From: Liolophura sinensis
Taxonomy: Eukaryota > Mollusca > Polyplacophora > Chitonida > Chitonidae
Direction: 5' to 3'
DNA: 64,000 bases
NCBI RefSeq assembly: GCF_032854445.1
Contig: NC_088300.1
Location: 4,648,001 to 4,712,000, forward strand
How positions within the stretch are numbered: the first letter of the stretch is position 1; every line of letters begins with the position of its first letter. A program made the translations under genes and the position numbers. Shown here in pieces: positions 40,840 through 53,944 of this stretch. The notes under the pieces are model-generated. The model was not told the origin of the DNA. It saw only the letters and a list, made by a program, of their open reading frames with translations, and searched no databases.

Positions 40840-43800
40840 CAAGACCAAATTCCAAAACATCTTTCAACACAAACCACCAAGGAACTAAGAAAGTCTGTAA
40901 AGTAAGGAATAAGGATGGGTTCATGCAAAGAGAAGCAATCAACAATCTTCAATGATGGCGGAAAGCCGCCAGGAATGTTCAAGGCGAATGTGTCGATGAG
41001 GACAGCCACTAAACTGTCTTGAAGAGACGGTGTTGAAGAGGTTCAATGTTTTAAAAGTTTCATATCCCACAATGCTAAATTAAAATGACATTTTCTATAT
41101 AAACGTATGCGTAAAAGACCTACCATATACTGTACAAAATTAGGACGGAAGCAGTTTTCAGTGGTGTTAGGAAGACGCATGTTATTTTGCAGGCGAATGA
41201 GTGAAACATTACATTTACAGATCAGTATGATCCTATACACCTGTTAGATGGGCCTGGAGTGACTTTATGTCTGAAAGAAACTTTTAATCTATTATTATCT
41301 GACCATGCACCTTAGCCAGACTTAAATGATCACGAGAACGCCATTAAATACGTATACATGTACAATAGATGAAGAAATGAAGCATACATTGTATCGGCAA
41401 ATTGCTAATCTGCATATGAATTCTGTCTCATGTGACCTCTATCTTGAAGTAAAACAGTACAATTATCGGAAAACAGAACTGTCAGTGTGTTATCGTGGAT
41501 AGGTTGTTCAGGACAAAATGTCCATTAAGTCGACAGATACCCCTGATAACTTGAAGACAGGCATGTGAACTGTGCAAGGTTCAGTCAAACGTGAACTCGG
41601 TGGCTGTTATTACACACGCGATCCTTTGGTAAACTATGAGGAGTTCAAAGCACCAAAAATTCTGTGTGATGGGTCTCAATACAAAAGGGAATTATGTTGG
41701 AATTGTACCGAGATACACACCACAGGAAAACTAACACTCTCTACAAACTTCAGGTGTATTGCAAGACATCAATGCACTAGAGTTTCTATTCGACGTTTAT
41801 TCCAGTAAGTTGTTAGTGGTGTGAGGTGATGGCATTTCAACATAAGACCTACTTCAGTACAATGTGTAGACGAAATTCACAACACATTAGTTGTGTACGT
41901 TGGACATTTAACTTTCTGACATTTTTCCTCCAATGATAACACAAGATTTAAATTCTTTCACATTTTGCCTTTCCGTGGTATGATAGAAACGAAAGTTTTT
42001 TCTCAATATAGGCATAAATTTGCACTTTATGACAGAGGGTACGATAGACCTCAGGATTGTCTATCTTGTTCTTCTCTTGAGAGAAACGTTTTACACAGGG
42101 CTGTACTTCTCCACGACAACTCCTAACAACTTTGCCCTTCCTGTTTTAAATTAGTTTAAAGTTATATACCAACAACATGACATGATACAGCACAAAAAAC
42201 ATGGTACAGTTACATGTACTAATAAACCTGCCTCAGAAAGGGAGTGGAGCATGGAACCCCAAAAAGATAATTGAGCCACAAAAAAAATCGAAAACAGCTG
42301 TTGAAACAAATTAACTCCTGTTTCGTCATCTTTCTTTCTATATTCTGCTTTTCTATATTCTGCCCTGTACGGGTCTTTAAAAAAGTTTGAATGCGTGTTT
42401 ACAACGTTCAAACGTTCAAAATCCACAGGTAAATCTTTGACAGCCTCTTGTGGACTTAGGAAAGAACACGTGCTTTGCACTTTTGGGACAACATATAATT
42501 CCAACTGATTACAGGCAGATAACGACTGACTATTACTTTATTCCATCAGTAATGGGACAGTTAATGAGTTCTTGGAGAGACTTTCACCATGCCTAGAGCC
42601 GATGTTTTGACCTGTGACTTTAAACTCACACCTATTCATGCACAGGTTTTCTTCGAGTGTCTTATCAGCAAGAGGGCCTCTCATAAACTTTCCACAAAAG
42701 CACAAAGCCGTTTTTGTGTCCAGTTTTGTAAATTAAGGTGGCTGGTAGTTCTTGAGTGAGCTGTCAATCTGTTTAACCCGACCTTGGTTTATCTGCGAAG
42801 CACGTCTGGCCAACTTAGGCCTCCCCATGTAGTCGCTGCACCAGCCATGCATGCTTCACTGAGCAGCAAACTTCAGCTGAATAAAATCCCAGTTTACCGC
42901 GTTGGCTAATACCACAGGGCACTTGTAAAATATACCCGCGAACTATGTACATAAATATAAAGTGGAACGGGCTAGAAACCAGTCAGTTACCCTGCAGACT
43001 GCCTAGCTCGGCTACTAGACAGTAACCACCTTTAAGTACCCCATGCTGTTTACCTGTCAGTCTGCCCCTAAGTAAGGTATAGCCATGCTGAACGTGAAAG
43101 CCTACATGCCAATAAATCTGCCCCAGCATTAAAAAAAAAATGATCCAATCTGCAAGCTGCCCAGGTTAACTATTAACCCTGCTGTGATCATAGTAATGTG
43201 ATTCATATCCTTTCAAACTACATAGGTTTATAAGATCTGCGGGTACACGTATCTTTGTTATAAATGTTTGACAAAATATACAGCTCATCTTTCAGGGTAC
43301 CGCTGCACGCTTGGGAGACCTGTATGTTACACATACACTTAGCTGATTAACATGTCCTTCCCAGAAGTTTTCCAGAATGTATGTATGCAATAACACATGT
43401 CATGTGATTGGCATGTGAATAAGTACATAGGATACATTTTGGATAAACAAATAATTGACAAACAAAAGAATAGTAACAAATAATTTAAATACCCGCAATG
43501 GATAACACAGAGAATAGAAAACATAAATAGAGCAGCGTACAGTTGTAGACTTTAACTTGGAAGAACGAACGCATTAATCCTGTGGTTATAGAGCATGGAA
43601 ATATATATGCTGCAAAAGCTCTAACGCACGTGCACTTGAACCATGCGTGGCTTCCGTGCCTTAAAAATGGGGACAACCTGAGATTCTATATAGCACTGCA
43701 TAGGACCTATAGCGTCTATAAGCGCCGAATTTGCACCTGTCGTGGCAATGCTCTATGATATGTCTGGATGTCTCACAGTTAAGGAAACACAACCCACCTG

Positions 43801-44975
43801 TATTCTAAACTCGTATATATATACACATAGACACAGCCGAGAACTCATACTTATAACATGCACTTATGTGAGAAATGGAGTTGTTAGTTTCCCAACTGCT
43901 AAGCTATGAACGGTAATTAGTGAGATGTATAGATGACAACACATGACAATACAAGACGTAAATGGTACACCTCCTTACACGTCATGTTCAGTCATATTCA
44001 GAAATAATTATTGACATCTATATAAATTCGTCATCCTCTGCGCTCTTACCCTGTACCTGAAACAGGTTCGACAAACTCATAAACAGGAAAATCTTGAAAG
44101 GTATTTTTACGAACTCGGAAAGCTGTAAGATAACGGAGGCAGATGTACTGTAATGATTAGAGTTGACCGCGCGCGACAGAACCACTCCATCGGCTGACAA
44201 GACGTACCGACATCTTTGCACTTGTGGTTTTGGTTAATTTTCACCCTTATGTACAAACTCCATGCAAATCTTAGAGTTTTGTAAACTCAAAAGCCATTCA
44301 ATCTGGAAAGCATGTCTGCATCTTGGTTAGCAGAAAATGTAATTAGTATAAATACATGTGTATGGGTAGACGTTTACTTCACTTACACATTACTTCAGCA
44401 TGTTGTCATTGAAAGGTACGACTACATCGATTTACATAGGCTTGATGACACGATGTTGAAGTAAGCGGAATTGAGCATAAAAAGAAAGACATCTATTAAG
44501 AGAACTGATAAAGTTATTAAGTCATGTGTTAACTGTGCAATGCTATTGTGGTATACTATATCAATTTGCTGACTTCCTTTATATTGTATTGAACAAATCA
44601 AATGTAACCGTGGTTATGAAAAAAAATAAAAACAAAAACAAATAAACAAAAAAAAAACATGTACGCCTTGACGAAAATGAAAGGCTATGGAAACTAAAAC
44701 TCAAGTATTCCGGAAGCACACGTTGCTGAACGCGGATAACCTTGACTTTACCCATAGATTTACCAACATGAATGTAGCTACGAGAAGAGTGTGAGGAAAG
44801 ATTACAGCTATTGACACACATGGTAGGCAAGCTTTGCGTTGCAATGTTTAAACATCTTAGCAGAGTATTTATATATGTATTTTTATGTATACATGCATTT
44901 ATGTGTCAGTTAAATACTTACGTAGAAACCTTCAGCGAGATCTGCCCACCTGAACAGGTTAGCCGAATGCTTCAC
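40840..44975. other. Intergenic sequence without recognised features
   Basis: Several open frames of 60-117 codons exist, but none has a recognisable domain. One at 41572-41808 ends at a GTAAGT donor-like site and contains five cysteines; I cannot assign it. Confidence 0.45.
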
Positions 44976-45131
44976 CTGGGCCAGGTAAACATAAAGTGGA
45001 CGAGTCCATTGCCAACCCATTGACTTGCCGCAGGGGCGTCAGTTTACCAGACAGACCGCCTTTGCCCATCAACATCTGAGCGGCTTTGTTGGTCATGGCG
45101 TTAAATTGGCAGCCAAAGAAATTATAGTTAC
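44976..45131 (-). CDS. Possible single exon of an unidentified gene
   Basis: A 156-nt block bounded by an acceptor-like TTCACTTTAG and a donor-like CCAG|GTGAAG, symmetric in phase 1, more GC-rich than its surroundings. It would encode 52 residues beginning NYNFFGCQFNAMTNKAAQM and including GKGGLSGKLTPLRQ, with two cysteines. I do not recognise the family and found no partner exons, so this may be chance. Confidence 0.18.
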
Positions 45132-45895
45132 CTAAAGTGAACCTTCTGGCGAACATGACCCCAGGGAGAATGCATCAGCAGTCAAAAGATGATTAGTGAT
45201 AATGAGCTGTCGAGTAGCCTTATTAAACGAGGCGCCATGTGTGCTCAAAAGGTTACAGTCCTATTCTCCCTGTTATCCGAAAATCAAAATGACGTAATGG
45301 AAAAGCCCATGCATCCATTTCTGACGGAGACTTTAACTCTGCCCGCCTGTTCAAGTTAAAGCAAGTATTCGAAGGGAAGAATACTAACTTTAGAGTGAGG
45401 GATCATTCCGGCTGAAACCTTGTACATGTCTGACTTGCTTCGCTCAGTAGATATAACCCACCAATGGTGTAACCAGATCTTCAGCTACTGCTTTAAGATC
45501 GACTTTACTGGACAACTGTACGTAGGATTAGCATTATACTGGATGGATTACGGATTTATCGCGCCAATTACATGACAGCAGGAGACAATTTGTCTGACGA
45601 GAATGTAAGGTTTCTTACATTCAGAGATTTCTCATTCAGTCTTGCTGGCTTGGTTTCCACGCAGAGATCACATAAGAAGCACTTTAGCTGACAAGTTTAC
45701 ACTCCCTCTCACCCTTGGATTTGTATTACGGTATGACTATCACGAACTGTGAAATCTGTCTGCCGTCAGTGTGAGTTTTACGAAAAAAAAACCCAAAAAC
45801 ACATAAATTTTAGATAAGTGTGAATACCTTCACTCCGGCAAACATATTGTTCTATGTTGCAGAATAACTCCCACACCCCAGACCCGTCCAAAAAC

Positions 45896-46475
45896 TTAAA
45901 GGTGGAGAAAACACAAAAATGACATAAAGCTCAGATGAAAGAGTGGGAAAAGTTATTCCTGAATGTGGTCTTCAATATTTTTCCGATTTTTCTTTAAGAA
46001 GAAAAAGACACTTGGAAATAATTTTTGTATGGTGGGTATTAGGGACCGCCTTTTGGTATTTATAGTCTTTGTTTACTAATGTCATAAATGATGATGTAAT
46101 ACAGGTTTAATAAACACCTTTGCACTAGAATTTGTTCATTTCAGCAAACAAATATATTAAACTTCAATTTGGATCATATTCATATTTTTAATATGTTCAT
46201 AAATATTATTATAATTTGGGTTAAATGCACATGTTTCGATAGAAACAACAAATTTACATTCAAATAAATTTATTAGACAAGCATCACATCCTTATTTTGA
46301 ACATTATTATGCAACAACAATAACTACCAAAAGTTGGTCCCAAATACCCACGATACAAAAATATTTTCAAATACCCTTTTATTTTGAAAAAAATATTAAA
46401 GATCATATTTGCAAATAAGTTTTGACACTCTTTCATCTGATTTTGGCATCATTTTAATGTTTTCTTCTCCTTTAA
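45896..46475. mobile_element. Terminal-inverted-repeat element, about 580 bp
   Basis: The left end TTAAAGGTGGAGAAAACACA continues to CAGATGAAAGAGTG. The right end in reverse complement reads TTTAAAGGAGAAGAAAACAT and continues to CAGATGAAAGAGTG. Inverted repeats of about 60 bp enclose an AT-rich interior with no open frame. It shares the TTAAAGG end with other elements in this window but differs inside. Confidence 0.85.
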
Positions 46476-46479
46476 AGCT

Positions 46480-48493
46480 AGATTCAGTCTGTTGTCGCAA
46501 AACACATCCTTCTACGCACCTTAACACAGCTTCTTAAGCCGAACGGGTCATGTTCGTAATATAGAGTGCCCAATCACATCAGAGATAAAAATTCACAAAG
46601 AAAGAAATCCGAAAACATTTTATTCACGTATAGTGAGTTAAATGCAAGATAGCGCAGACCTATATATATGTAATTATTTTGCAGTAATCTCCTCAGCGTC
46701 AGTCAAGGCAACGAATAATCGTGTACATCATACTGCTCACCTATGATCACCTAGTTTAAAGGATCAGTGTCCAGATTTAATTTCTGGTCCCAATTAAAAA
46801 GATTATAACCCCTTAAAACTGTATATTACCGGGAGGGCTTCTGGGAAGCGTAAAAATGACTTTAAATCCACCAAAAAGAAATAGATCTACTGCCCTATCC
46901 GATCTGCAGCCAGCCGCCCTGTACTGCTTAGCCGGCGACGTCATAGATGGCCAACCCAAACCAACCTGTATAACCTAGGAATTCGTATTGAAACGATGTC
47001 GTTTTCGCGAGGGATTCTAGCTACACAGAGGCAAACATACTACCGTATGAATTTGAACACATATTGGACAACGTTGACGTTCCAATTTATGACATCTCTG
47101 GCCAGACAACAGGTTCCCAGTTTTCCGGCGTTAAACTAATCTTCGTTCAGGCATTTGTCAGTCAACCGCACTGACAAGGGAGACTGTTAAGCTACAGCTT
47201 TATCCTGTGTTACACTATACGTGTCTTGTGTTTATCTTAAAATTTAATATTTATTTGCTATTCTTTCTTTCTATCCGCTTCACAATAAATATCACTCTAT
47301 TCCCAGAGAGATTCTAAATCAATACCCATATGCAGTGACAACTACGGGTACATGGTGGGCATCCCGAACAGTCTGTGCACATAGGGGCCTACAGCCGTGT
47401 ACAATATGAATACATGTACGATGTGGGCGTCGGCGTTAGTGGACAAAGATTTGCGATCTATCAGTTTTCAGTCCAGGGTTCTTCAACGACATGTTTTTAC
47501 AACCCTATGCAGAAGAGCACACCAGTTTGTGGAAAAATTCAATATGCTTGTTGTCACTCTTGTAGCTGTTTAACACTGAAGTAAATGGCGAGGCTCTGAT
47601 AGCTCGTAAAGATTGGACTTGTATGACGTAATTCGGTGGAGACTACCGAGTGTTGGCGGAAAAAATGCATAAAACCAGCCTCATTATCTAGTGATTTTAA
47701 GTGCCATTTTACCCAGATTGTTCCACCCTTTTTCAATATATTTTGGCATTCAATATAACAATGTATCTACAGGTAGCTAATTATGAGTAAATCATGAATA
47801 TGGACACGAATCCTTTAAATACATCTGTATTCGAAACTATTAAGGTTCGGCATTATATTTTCTTATGAAGCGTCTTCCCCAACCAAATTTAACCAAGTTC
47901 CAGGGAACTGTTTTAGGAAGACAATTCATAACATAACGCGGCATGATGCATTCCAACCATTTCATCACTACAAAATACATTGTATTTAAATAGTATGTAA
48001 TAAATGACATAACGTACCGGTTATTCATAGTTTCTTGCACGATGCTGCCTTACACATAGTGGTTGTAAATGCTTTAAAGCCACTACAAATAAATGTGTAC
48101 AACAAGCAATTGCAGTGAGAAACTAACATTCTTAAATTAAGTTTCGTTCTAAAAGATGTCAGAAATTCTAATGTATTTATTTTCACGCGTGCATGTGCGA
48201 GGTTATACTTGATTCCAACTTCAAAGCAGTATTTTTTGTATTCGTACATGATAATTAAGTCGAATCTTTGTTTCCCCAACAGCATAGGTAGTAAGTATGA
48301 TATATGGCAATTCTTTGAAAATAACACAGTTGCTATCCTGAGGAATTTACGGAACCGTAAAAGTGAAATTGCTAGGCCAAAAAAAATAAGTGTACAAAAA
48401 GCACACGCACACAAGCAATTTTCAAAGTGTCATTTATGATTTTTTTTGAAGTGCTCACAAGATAATTGACCACTTGAGATGTACAATTATATG
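46480..48493. other. Intergenic sequence without recognised features
   Basis: No domain-bearing frame on either strand and no repeat recognised. Confidence 0.5.
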
Positions 48494-48781
48494 GTGCGTA
48501 CGAGATCTTTGTTAAGTCGTGCTCACGAAATCTTTGTTAAGTCGTGCGAACGACATAATAAAGATCTCGCGCGCGCGACATAATAAAGATCCCGAGAGCA
48601 CGAGATAACTGATATGACGTGCGTACGACTTAACAAAGATCTCGTGCTCACGACTCAACAAAGATCTCGTGCTCACGACTCAACAAAGATCTAGCGCGCA
48701 CGACATAATTTTGCCTTTCTGTTGGCAAATTATCTCTTGCTCTCGAGATCCTTATTAAGTCGTGCGCACGACTTACTTAGA
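48494..48781. repeat. Palindromic repeat cluster (CGAGATCTTTGTTAAGTCGTGC)
   Basis: About ten copies of a roughly 25-bp word occur in both orientations: GATCTTTGTTAAGTCGTGC on the plus strand and GCACGACTTAACAAAGATCT as its reverse, joined by CGCGCGCGCGAC, GTGCGTACG and GTGCGCACG. The whole cluster can fold into nested hairpins. No coding capacity. Confidence 0.9.
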
Positions 48782-49631
48782 TAAAACATACTTAAACCGT
48801 AACATTTTTTTATTCTATTTTAATTTTTTTTTCTAACCATGTCACTTTCACTGCTCCGTGAAATTAGATAGAATACTGCGTTTTGCTTTATTTTGTTCAT
48901 GTCGTGAAAGTTGGCAGTGGGCTAAAGTTTATGAACAAATAAGTGGTGTGAAGTGGACAATGAAGAGAATCGAGCGTGGGCATACACTCTTTCATTTTCC
49001 TGCAGTTGTGATGACGTCACAGCTTCCAATAAAAATCGGGTTTTATAAGCCTGTTGATGTCTGGCAATAAATTAATATTTAAAATGTATGTTGGGAAGTC
49101 ATTTTACTAAAATCCACAAAGCCCAAAGCCATATTATGATATAATTTTGGCCATTCAGGGGACAGCTATGCTACAACCGATAAAATATAGATTAAACCTC
49201 GATATATTGTGGGTTAAGGAGCTGTATCACAAAACTTGTCAACTCAGATGGCGGGAGCGTTGTAGGAAGAAATAACATTTATTCGAAAACACTGTTGTGA
49301 AATTTATCTATTAAAGTGTTACATGTTATCTTCATATGGATTTTTGTATATTTACAATATGTTGCACAAGTATTCTTTGGTGTACCCCACATATTGTTTT
49401 ACATAAATACATTTCTTGGGAAACAGTACATTTAATTCCGTATAAGCATTCAGCATTAACGGATGGGAGTTTGCGGCTTGTAGTGTCCTGTAGAAATTAA
49501 TGAAACAAACCGATTATATAATTGCAAGCTGTCAACAAGCTCATCTTTTTACAGCTTTACTCAGGTATAGCAGCTTGTATGGGCCGCTTTTTTGCTCGGC
49601 TCGCGGACAAGAATATAAGGCCCCTAAGAAC

Positions 49632-49880
49632 ATAAACTTCTTTTAAGTCCTATATATCATTTTTTGCCCATAACCACCCAAACTTCTGTTAAAACCTATA
49701 CATCATTGCCCCTAACTACATGAACTTCTGTTAAATCCTATATATCATTTTTTTGCCCATAACCACCCAAACTTCTGTTAAAACCTATACATCATTGCCC
49801 CTAACTACATGAACTTCTGTTAAATCCTATATATCACTGAACCAAGCTACATGAATTTCTGTTACATCCTATTTATCATT
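49632..49880. repeat. 89-bp direct repeat made of about 45-bp half-units
   Basis: TTTTTGCCCATAACCACCCA and CATTGCCCCTAACTACATGA alternate, each followed by ACTTCTGTTAAA(A/T)CCTATA. The 89-bp pair occurs twice, plus flanking half-units. Confidence 0.9.
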
Positions 49881-51726
49881 GCATTTTTTTGTTTAAGTCA
49901 GCAAGTGTCGTACGATGTATACTCAAGGCTATTTCTTTTCTATGACGCAAGAAGTTCTTGTGATGACGAACTCAGATAGTTCTTCCCTCGTATTAGCTAT
50001 AATATTCCCCCGTTATATTGCTTTTACCCGCCCTGATTCAGTCTGGAAAGGTTAAGAATTTATCTTTGGAGGTTTGTCAAATATGCTAATTGTATATAGG
50101 AGCTATGTTTTTCCCTAAAGTTGTGCTGTACTTGTTTGACCAAAAACAAAAACGAGTATGTCATCCAACTCTTTACTCTTCATCATGGAAACGCCGGATA
50201 TTATATTAACTGCCAAATCAGCCCTGTCGAAATATAGGACAGTTTGTTTTTCCACACATATACATATAGTGTGTATATTGAATACATAGGTGACATTTAG
50301 CACAAAACTACTCGGGATATAACAAGAGATTGTCACTTTTTATCATAGTTATGGTACTGAACAACCTTTCTGTAGCTGTGACATGTATCTTACAGATAGG
50401 GTAATGCAATTTGTCGGCGTAACCCGATCCTTCATTAGTGTCAAGTGCAGCGGAAATAGACACTCAAGCGACATCACGCCTACTGGTGTTTTATCTCACC
50501 AGAGATATTCTGTGGCTCAGATTGAGGCATATGACATGTATGTATTTATAGATATATTCTTTTTTTTTCTAGAATAATACAAATATCATTATTATTTTCA
50601 ATGAAAAAAGAGAGATAAACAGGAGTCATGTATTTAGAATATATTCAATAATAAATGTACACCGGTAAAATATTACTGGTTATAATCGTATCCATACTCT
50701 GCAGGTATATAGACAACAGGACGGGGGCTAGCTGTTTGGTTGTAGTGTCATGTTTTGGTCGCCTTTTGAACTTGTCATCTTAAGAGTGAACCAGATTAGA
50801 TAAGTAAAATAAATGATCTGCGTATTGTCATATAACCCTCATATATATTAAGCACAGTATACCACTGCGACAATCCACTGGAGTTACGGCAAAATATGGC
50901 AGAATGTGCACAGTGGTTTCAGGGTGACAGTGCGATTAGGTATAGGCTACATGTTACAAGGCGTCGGGAATCATGGCTGGATTTAGCTCATTGATATATC
51001 CTGACAACGAACTTCATTGATGCTGTCTGATGCAGTTCAGACGCAAAATTCATACGGCGCTTGTCAGGTTTATTCTTTGGAGGAGGAAACTGGACAGAGT
51101 CTCGAGGAACCACCTCAGCTGGTCAAATACACAACAAAGGTCACCCCACAACCAAGCGACTGATGACCACGTCAGTCATTACAGTCTTCGTGGAGTCTCG
51201 ATAAGTCTGAATACAAAGCCACTAGGTTTGCTGATGAAATATTAAAGACACAAAATATGGCTTACCTCTGAGAGTAGATCTCAATAATCGTGGTGTAGGT
51301 TAACCAACCGCACACAGCGATCGCTCCTCTAAGTGGTGTGTGGGCGGGAGGTGGCTGACAGGGCTATGGGAATATAGGGCTCACAGTTTATTAACAACCT
51401 CTCGCATGGTTTTCACCATCTCGGCGCACCTCTAGAACAATATTTTATTTACCTGTATCACTGAAGTTCACGTTATCTTGATAAATGAGAAATGGTACGG
51501 TACAGCCCGTGCTGTCTGCAGTGTTATCTGACATAACTTGGACGCCTCGGCAATACATAACAGAAAAAATAAACAATAAATGTAAATAATCCTGTATGCT
51601 GCATTGCGTTGGTGTTCAAGTGGTGTAGAACTGAAAATCATAAAATGTTTGATTAAAACGAATGATGTTGCCAAGTGGAACACGTGGACAAACGGAAGGC
51701 CGGGCCAATAGAATACCTGGTCACAT

Positions 51727-52125
51727 TAAAGGAAAATGCCTCTAAAGTCGAAGTAGGCATCACTAAATAGACTACTTAAAGCTATGCATAAATATACTTT
51801 CATTTATTTTTTTAAATTTTGTGAAGCAGAGTTCAATGGCGCTCAAACATTTGAATTCTAAGGTGGGCTGTATGGATCATACTGTCAGAGGCACTCTTGA
51901 CGCCGCAGGAAGTTTATCCAACTCTAATCACGACTATAATGTTGAAATAACTCTTTTTACCTATAAGGAAAAGATTACTGAAATAATATCCCCAAAAAAT
52001 CCTTCCTTCTGGTGAACATCAGGAAAAAAGGGTGATGAGACGTCAGAGTTCCCGGATACTGTCAGTATGGCTCATAAAGCTCACCATAGCATTCACCTAT
52101 GTGAATGCCTTTCAACACTCTTAAT
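51727..52125. mobile_element. Foldback element, copy 1
   Basis: The left end reads TTAAAGGAAAATGCCTCTAA. The internal arm (TATGCATAAATATACTTTCA ... ACATTTGAATTCTAAGGTGG) is partly mirrored near 52060-52120 (TATGGCTCATAAAGCTCACC, GTGAATGCCTTTCAACACTC). It is homologous to 60190-61222. Confidence 0.65.
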
Positions 52126-52166
52126 GAACCTTACTTCATATTTTAATTTCCTTTTACTTTTAATAT

Positions 52167-53070
52167 GTGGCCAAATGGAATATCTTGCAAAACGGAATAA
52201 CTTACCAAAGGGAATAACTGACCAAAGGGTATAACTAGCCAAAGGGAGTAAGTAGCCAAAGGGAGTATCTACGAAAAGGGAGTAACTTACCAGCGGGAAT
52301 AACTAGCCAAAGGGAGTAACTAGCCAAAGGTAGTATCTTGCCAAAAGGAATAACTAGCCAAAGAGATACCTGGCCAAATGGAATACATGGCCAGTAAACT
52401 GCCCATTCAGACGTAAAACCTTGCCAAAATGGAATATCTGGGCACACAAAATAATTGGCCAAATGGGATCCCTTACCAAATAGAATACTTGACAAATGGA
52501 ATAACAGAAACTGTCCAAACAGAACAACTGGTCAAATATCTTGCTAAAAATTAAAACTTGGCCGATCGAAAATTCTGGACAAACCAGGAAAACAGACTAG
52601 TGGAATACCTGGTCAAATGGAATACATGGTCAGTGGGATGCTCAGTCAAGTGTAAAATGGAATACTCGATCAAATCGAATACCTGAACAGCTTTCATCAC
52701 AAAGCACCTGAAGAACTATGGAAGTATATAAAGTAAGAAATTATAACGAATTCACATGGAATACTTGGCCAAATGTAAAGCCTGACTAAGTGGAAGACCT
52801 GGCCAAAAGTAAACCTCGGCCAAAGGTAAACCTCGGCCAAATGGAATGCCTGGCGAAATGGAATACCCGGTCAAATGACACACATGACTGAAAGGAATAC
52901 CTGACCAAAATGGAATATCTGTCCAGTAGAATTCCCGGCTAAATGGAGTACATGGCTAAAACTAAGACCTGGCGAAATGGAATATCTTTACAAAGGGAGT
53001 AACTTGCCAGATGGAACATTTGGCTAGTGGAATACACGCTCAAATGTAAATACCTGGCCAAATGGAAAAC
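52167..53070. repeat. Degenerate roughly 20-bp satellite (GGCCAAATGGAATACCT)
   Basis: About 45 diverged units such as GCCAAAGGGAGTAACTA and GGCCAAATGGAATACCTG across 0.9 kb, strongly purine-biased on the plus strand. Confidence 0.9.
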
Positions 53071-53514
53071 CTCTCCTAAAGTGTTTGGGTACCATGCTAC
53101 ATGGCCTTCAAAATGCTTGACAGAATTCCCAGATAGGTGATCAGTAAAAGCAACATCCACTTACCTAAATTTTTGAGGCCTGGATTAAAGTTTGATCAGT
53201 TATGACTAGGCTTTTGAGGGTTGATTCTGCTTTATGATATTAATAAGAGAATGTTTTGAATAAAAGTTGTACCACGGGATGATTGTGCGACCTTTGTGCG
53301 AAAATTTGAAAAAGCCTTATTTCCTCTTATCGCCTGTTCAACAAGAGAAATATTTTCGTTTTAGAAGTGGCCATTTATCTGTACCCGGATAACAATGCAA
53401 CTGGTGTGTTTGTATATGTTGTCTCATATTATTATGCCAAAAAATCTAGTGCGTCAAGAACATTTCGTCAAACGCCTTCACTCTAACTTTCTCATATTTT
53501 GCAATGAGTGTATA

Positions 53515-53940
53515 GGTCTCGTTTAAAAGAAAAGGCAACCTTTAAATAAAGGGTGCAACTAAAAGGCTATTTCATGATGATTCCAAATATGGTTTTCATG
53601 ATTTTTTCACAATTTTCTTTTTACTGTGAATAAAATACAAATAAAGACAAATACCATTTATTCATTCTACGCTCTGAACATGCTCTGATATTTCCACCTT
53701 CAACACGAATATACGTGGAGTACATCAGTGTGTGGATTTAATGTGGAAATATCAGTTAGAGCTTATGTAGATATTAAAAAGAACCTTTGAAGTCACAGTT
53801 CTTCGGACTTTTGTATATGGCTCAAAGTCCACCGCAGAACCTCAATATTTTTATAATTTATTTACTGTAAATAAACGAAATGAAAACCACTTTTGGAATC
53901 TGCATGAAATAGATTTTCAGGTCATGGGTAATCTAAACGG
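53515..53940. repeat. Nested inverted-repeat (foldback) element
   Basis: The outer arm GGCTATTTCATGATGATTCC ... GGTTTTCATGA is mirrored by the reverse complement of 53878-53925 (CTATTTCATGCAGATTCC, GTGGTTTTCAT). The inner arm CTGATATTTCCACCTTCAAC pairs with GTGGAAATATCAG. No coding frame. Confidence 0.7.
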
Positions 53941-53944
53941 TGGT

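Noticed and set aside
41572-41808. 78-codon frame with five cysteines, ending at a GTAAGT donor-like site
   Set aside because: I considered a cysteine-knot cytokine exon, but the cysteine spacing does not match a family I can name and the upstream acceptor is poor.
48858-49070. 70-codon plus-strand frame beside the palindromic cluster
   Set aside because: No recognisable domain or splice partners; more likely part of a repeat or chance.
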